Assembly: GCF_000378945.1 (NCBI RefSeq)
Contig: NZ_KB900539.1
Location: 427,241-491,240 of the forward strand
Source of the DNA: Methyloversatilis universalis EHg5
GTDB lineage: Bacteria > Pseudomonadota > Gammaproteobacteria > Burkholderiales > Rhodocyclaceae
Direction: 5' to 3'
Length of the DNA: 64,000 nt
The position numbers and the translations under genes were made by a program. How positions within the stretch are numbered: the first letter of the stretch is position 1; each line of letters opens with the position of its first letter. Of this stretch, positions 60,346 through 64,000 are shown piece by piece. The notes under the pieces were generated by a model. The model was not told the DNA's origin. It worked only from the letters and a program-made list of their open reading frames with translations, and made no database searches.

Positions 60346-62052
60346 TCAGGGGCGTTGGGGCTCGGACGCGCTGTTCCGGGGCGGGGGGGCGACATCGCCG
60401 CGCCGACGGCCGGGTTGCGGCCGCCTGCGCCAGATGCGAAGGAAGGAGCGCACCTTCTGCCGCGGCGTCAGCGCGTCGTCGGATACCGCGTCCATGAATT
60501 CGGACAGCGCGCTCGATTTTTTCAGCGTGTAGAAGGTGAGCAGCAGCGTGGGCACCGCCACCGCCACCACTGCGCCGATCTTGCCGGCCAGCGTGGCCGG
60601 CGGGCCGTCGAAAATGTTCATGCCGAGGAAGCCGGTGACGATGGTGCCGACCAGACCGAAGATGGTCACCACGGTCAGGCGCAGCAGGGTTTCGTTCTGG
60701 CGGCGGCTGTCGTCCGCTTCCAGATAGTTGTCCATGTCCAGGATTTCCGCGCGCAGTTCGTTGTACAGCGCCTCGTTGCCGAGGTTGCGGCTCCACATGT
60801 CGAACAGATCCTTGGCCATCGACTGCTTCGACACCTCGCCGAACCAGTAGCGGTGGTTGAAGCGCAGGAAGATTTCCATCGTCGCGCGGATGCTGCGCTT
60901 GAAGCGGCGGCGTGAATCGACTTCGTCGGCGTCGAGCAGGCTCACCGCCACCACCAGCCGGTCCATCAGCATGAGCAGCGAAGCGCGGTGGAAGTGGGCG
61001 ATCAGGCCGATCAGGAAATACTGGTGGCGGAACTCGGCCAGAAGGCCGTTCTGCGGGTCGGAATAGCCGGCCAGCCCGTGCTTGCCCACCATTACCATGT
61101 TCGGCCCGGTGCAGATGACCCGCGTGCTGGCGTTGTCGCTGCGCCGTTCCGGGCCCCAGAAACGGTCGTAGCAGGCGGTGCGCTCGAAATCCGACATCAC
61201 CGCCTCGGAATACGGCAGCGGCCGGCCGTCGTCCGGCTGCGTGGCCTGGCCCAGCCGGACGAAATCCTCGCGCGTCAGCGCGAAGGGGTCGTCGAAGGCG
61301 AGGTAGGTCATCTTGGGCTGGCGGTGATATTCCAGCTGCCGGTAGCGGATGTCGCCCGGCGCTTCCGAGTGGTGCTGCACCATCGGATGGAGCAGATATT
61401 CCCAGTGCCGGCCGATGGCCGAGGCGCGGTGTTCCCACACATGGCGCAGATAGCGTTCGCGCTCGTTGTAGTCGGACTCGGCCAGCACCCGGCCTTCGCG
61501 GTCCAGCCACTGCACGCTGCGCATGCACTGAGCGGCCCGGCCGTCGTCGCTCCACTTCGCGGGAAAGGCGCGGCCGAAGCGGAACATCAGTTCCTGCACC
61601 CGGGTCAGCGGCAGATCGTCGGCATACACCTCGAGCGCCAGCAGCACCACGTCGACGTCATAGAAGAAGTAGAGGTCGAGGTGCTGCACCTTCAGATCCA
61701 GCTCGCTGCCGTCTTCGCAGCCCAGGCGCACGCGGTCGATGTCGTGCCGGCGGAACACCCGGATCGGCGATTCGCCATAGCCGCGCAGGCTGGAACTGGA
61801 GCGTCCCTGGCCGTACAGAAAGCGCTGCACGTGCGGCAGGAATGTGACGAACTCGCGGTAGTGGCGTTCGTGGAAGTCGGTGGGCGAGCCGGTGAATTCG
61901 TCGCGCTGCTCGCGCCACGGATTGTTCTCGGTAATGGCGGCCAGCGCCTCGGAGTGGCGCTGCACCTGTTCGCCTGAGCGCAGTGGCATCAGCCGCAGCG
62001 GCCACAGCAGGATCTGGCGGAAATGGCGGGCGACGGGCGACGGTGCGGTCAT
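60346..62052 (-). CDS. CorA-like membrane protein with enlarged soluble domain
   Basis: 568 residues. The C-terminal two-helix pore of CorA/MIT proteins is clear: LLRLTVVTIFGLVGTIVTGFLGMNIFDG (about 474-501) with the GMN selectivity motif, then VVAVAVPTLLLTFYTL. The N-terminal 450 residues are much longer than in CorA (usually about 260) and contain Trp/Tyr/Arg-rich stretches such as HDIDRVRLGCEDGSELDLK and HHSEAPGDIRYRQLEYH. The tail is basic and Pro-rich. It is possibly a divalent-cation transporter of an unusual subgroup; transport is not shown. Confidence 0.75.
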   Translation of the reverse strand: MTAPSPVARHFRQILLWPLRLMPLRSGEQVQRHSEALAAITENNPWREQRDEFTGSPTDFHERHYREFVTFLPHVQRFLYGQGRSSSSLRGYGESPIRVFRRHDIDRVRLGCEDGSELDLKVQHLDLYFFYDVDVVLLALEVYADDLPLTRVQELMFRFGRAFPAKWSDDGRAAQCMRSVQWLDREGRVLAESDYNERERYLRHVWEHRASAIGRHWEYLLHPMVQHHSEAPGDIRYRQLEYHRQPKMTYLAFDDPFALTREDFVRLGQATQPDDGRPLPYSEAVMSDFERTACYDRFWGPERRSDNASTRVICTGPNMVMVGKHGLAGYSDPQNGLLAEFRHQYFLIGLIAHFHRASLLMLMDRLVVAVSLLDADEVDSRRRFKRSIRATMEIFLRFNHRYWFGEVSKQSMAKDLFDMWSRNLGNEALYNELRAEILDMDNYLEADDSRRQNETLLRLTVVTIFGLVGTIVTGFLGMNIFDGPPATLAGKIGAVVAVAVPTLLLTFYTLKKSSALSEFMDAVSDDALTPRQKVRSFLRIWRRRPQPGRRRGDVAPPPRNSASEPQRP

Positions 62053-62094
62053 CGGCGGGCGGCGGCAGGCTGCGGGCGAACGGGATGCGCGAGT

Positions 62095-63669
62095 TTAGCG
62101 CAGCGGCCGGCGCTGTTCCGGCGGCACCGCGCGCCTGTCCTTCACCACGGTCAGCGGCAAGCCCATGCGTTCGACCCGGGCGATTTCCTGGCCGGCCAGC
62201 ACTTCATCACAGGCCATGTGGGTGGTCGAAATGAAGAAATCGGCGCGCACCCAGTCCTTGGTCACCTGGTAGCGCGCGGCCGGCAGCCAGGCCTGGGCCT
62301 GCACCGACTCGGCGCACACCGCCACCTGCCACGGTTCGGCCGGAGCCGGTTCCGCATCGAGTCGGGCGCGCAGCAGGCCGGTCGCTTCGCGCACGCCGTC
62401 CGACCAGTAGTCGGTTTCCCAGCGGCCGGGCGCGCCGGCGAAGCCGCCGGCCAGCCGGTTGTAGTTCATGTAGTGGTAGGGGGCCAGGCGCGCCATGTCG
62501 ATCAGCGGCAGCGCGACGCCCACCGCGCACAGCGCAGCGAAAAGCGCGGCCGGCAGCGGCCGGCCACGCAGCGCCCGTGCGGTAGCGACCAGACCGCCGG
62601 CGGCGATCAGCGCCAGCGGCGGCAGCAGGAAGGTGAAGTGGCGTACGCCGTTGTACAGCGCCGGGCGGGTGGCGATGGCCAGCAGCAGTGGCAGGCCGGC
62701 GGCCAGCAGCACCGGCAGCCAGTGCATCCAGCGGATGCGGCGGGCGCCGACAAGGCCGGCACCGACGGCGAGCAGCAGTCCGGCCAGCGTCAGTTCCGGC
62801 TGGCGCGCCGCGAGGTAGAGCGGCAGGTAGTGGCGCGGCACTTCGCCGATCTTCATCTGCACGCCGTCGAGCACGGTGAACAGTTCGAAGGTGAAGTGGG
62901 AGAAGGTGGTGAGCGCGCTGAACAGATTGCCTGGCGCCTGCACCGACCACGGCCAGAACACGCCCATCAGCACCACCGCCACCGGCACCGCCGGCAGCAG
63001 TGCGCGCAGCGAAGCGAAGAGGTGGGCCGCGCGCGCGCGCAGGTCGCCGGCGGACAGGGCGCTCGCCGCCAGCACGGTCAGCCCCAGCGTCATCACCGCG
63101 AACACCGCGCCTACCCGCAGCCCGAAGGCGCAGCCGATGGCCGCACCCAGCTGCAGCACCTGCGACAGCGGTGGCCGGGGCAGCGCGGGCACCAGGCGCA
63201 CGATGCAGAAGGTGGCCCAGGCCATGCAGGCGGCGAACGGAATGTCCTTGGTATGAGTAAACAGCGCACCGCCCCAGGCGCCGGTCAGCATCAGCAGCAC
63301 CACTGCGGTCAGCCCGTGTGTGGCGCCGCCGAGCAGACGGCCGGTGCGATGCACAGCGTACAGCCCGCCCAGGCCGAACAGCGCGGTCAGCAGGTGGCGC
63401 AGGTCCCACACATTCATCGCCGGCAGCAGGCGTTCGGCCAGCGCCGCGATCAGGTCGAACAGGCCGCCGTACAGGTAGAGGTTCTTGTACTGGAAGGCCG
63501 ACAGGTCGGTCAGGCCGGAGGCGTAGTAGTCGAGCAGCAGGCGGCCATAGACGTGCTGCACCTCTTCGTCATTGCTCAGGCCGTGCTGGCCGAAGCCGTG
63601 CAGCACGTAGAGGACGAGGGCGATGGACAGCAGGGCGGGGGCGAAGCGGCGAAAAGCGGCTGGAATCAC
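62095..63669 (-). CDS. Polytopic membrane glycosyltransferase-like protein (ArnT/PMT family)
   Basis: 524 residues with about ten membrane helices and a soluble C-terminus. N-terminal loop HGLSNDEEVQHVYGRLLLDYY (about 29-50) has the acidic pair typical of family-39-type glycosyltransferases that use lipid-linked donors, and the later FTHTKDIPFAACMAWATF matches this group. Likely transfers a sugar in the periplasm or outer leaflet. The acceptor is unknown; proximity to the PEP-CTERM genes permits glycoprotein or polysaccharide roles. Confidence 0.72.
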   Translation of the reverse strand: MIPAAFRRFAPALLSIALVLYVLHGFGQHGLSNDEEVQHVYGRLLLDYYASGLTDLSAFQYKNLYLYGGLFDLIAALAERLLPAMNVWDLRHLLTALFGLGGLYAVHRTGRLLGGATHGLTAVVLLMLTGAWGGALFTHTKDIPFAACMAWATFCIVRLVPALPRPPLSQVLQLGAAIGCAFGLRVGAVFAVMTLGLTVLAASALSAGDLRARAAHLFASLRALLPAVPVAVVLMGVFWPWSVQAPGNLFSALTTFSHFTFELFTVLDGVQMKIGEVPRHYLPLYLAARQPELTLAGLLLAVGAGLVGARRIRWMHWLPVLLAAGLPLLLAIATRPALYNGVRHFTFLLPPLALIAAGGLVATARALRGRPLPAALFAALCAVGVALPLIDMARLAPYHYMNYNRLAGGFAGAPGRWETDYWSDGVREATGLLRARLDAEPAPAEPWQVAVCAESVQAQAWLPAARYQVTKDWVRADFFISTTHMACDEVLAGQEIARVERMGLPLTVVKDRRAVPPEQRRPLR

Positions 63670-63743
63670 GGAGAGGGGGTGGAAGAAGTGAGCGTTCGCT
63701 CAACGCACGACCCCGCCCGGCGCTGACAGCCGCACAAAAGAAA

Positions 63744-63765
63744 ACGCCCCGCGCGGGCGGGGCGT
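63744..63765 (-). terminator. Intrinsic terminator of the right-end PEP-CTERM gene
   Basis: ACGCCCCGC / GCGGGGCGT stem (63744-63752, 63757-63765) with a 4-base loop. An A-run to the left becomes TTTTCTTTT on the minus strand. Confidence 0.8.
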
Positions 63766-63785
63766 CGTGCGGACGGTGTCCGGAA

Positions 63786-64000
63786 TCAGGCGCGGCGGCG
63801 GGCGATCAGGCCGAGCACGCCCAGACCGGCGGCGAACATGGCCCAGCCACCGGGTTCCGGCACCGGCATGGCCGGCGCGATCGGCGGCAGTGCGCTGCCG
63901 GTGTAGAGCACCGCGTGCGACAGGTTCTGCGCGATGCCGCGCACATTGGTCGCCACGCCGGCGGTGGTGTTGAAGCTCAGGCTGCTGACCGGTGAAGCGC
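63786..64000 (-). CDS. PEP-CTERM sorted protein, C-terminal fragment
   Basis: Only the last 71 residues are in the window; the N-terminus lies beyond base 64000. I translated it from the right edge to the TGA at 63786. It ends with MPVPEPGGWAMFAAGLGVLG and LIARRRA, the PEP-CTERM signal with the hydrophobic helix and basic tail. Upstream residues include SLSFNTTAGVATNVRG, typical of beta-rich secreted domains. Confidence 0.85.
   Translation of the reverse strand, partial: ASPVSSLSFNTTAGVATNVRGIAQNLSHAVLYTGSALPPIAPAMPVPEPGGWAMFAAGLGVLGLIARRRA

Noticed and set aside
1-64000. tRNA, CRISPR, prophage or insertion-sequence content
   Set aside because: No tRNA-like T-loop context, regularly spaced repeat, transposase, integrase or phage gene was found on reading both strands.

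Overview
The window is high-GC, gene-dense proteobacterial chromosome. No rRNA or tRNA gene, CRISPR array, prophage or insertion sequence was recognised in it. Gene content points to a betaproteobacterium of the Rhodocyclales type: HprK with PtsN next to rpoN, CsgG-like exported proteins with a Ser/Thr kinase, three PEP-CTERM proteins, a tripartite tricarboxylate transporter with its Bug-type receptor, a RibB protein with a degenerate RibA tail, and zapB-zapA-6S RNA. A methylotroph such as Methyloversatilis would fit the oxalate-to-glyoxylate cluster, but that assignment is inference.

Layout. From 1 to 19.4 kb almost everything is on the minus strand. Reading in the direction of transcription: yqaA-type and VanZ-type membrane proteins, a thioredoxin-fold ferredoxin, an alpha/beta hydrolase, cutA and dsbD; then ribE, ribBA, ribH, nusB, thiL, pgpA, pncC, recA, recX, lptB, rpoN, hpf, ptsN and hprK; then a PsiF-like protein, two CsgG/LpoB-like exported proteins and a Ser/Thr protein kinase that runs off the left edge. 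Many of these genes overlap by 1 to 8 bases, so long operons are likely. From 19.5 to 33.7 kb the plus strand dominates: ilvA with an exported beta-propeller and a START-like protein, slt, then a nickel/cobalt uptake operon (TonB-dependent receptor, NikK-like, NikL-like, CbiM, CbiQ, CbiO), an NDUFA9-like reductase and cca. From 33.8 to 47.4 kb genes are mixed: ilvD, two glycosyltransferases, a PhnD-like binding protein paired with a hybrid histidine kinase, fpr, a PEP-CTERM protein, msbA, two paralogous phosphatases and cobU. From 47.5 to 55.3 kb the plus strand holds zapB-like, zapA, 6S RNA, then an oxalate-CoA-ligase-like gene, tctC, tctB, tctA, a PanE-family reductase and a TauE/SafE permease. 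The right end has mgtE, an RNase II-type exonuclease, a second PEP-CTERM gene, an unusual CorA-like protein, an ArnT/PMT-like membrane protein and the C-terminal end of a third PEP-CTERM protein.

Points that stand out. (1) Two PEP-CTERM genes have sigma-54 type -24/-12 elements at nearly the same distance from their start codons, and rpoN lies in the same window. (2) The nickel/cobalt operon has a sigma-54-like element whose -12 region is overlapped by a perfect inverted repeat spaced by two helical turns. (3) Ligase, tripartite transporter and PanE-like reductase together read as a self-contained oxalate uptake and oxalyl-CoA reduction pathway. (4) 6S RNA follows zapA, but fau, its frequent neighbour, lies 24 kb away. 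(5) The zapB-like gene appears to be transcribed from its own start codon, that is leaderless. All functional statements come from reading the sequence and from family knowledge; no database search was run.
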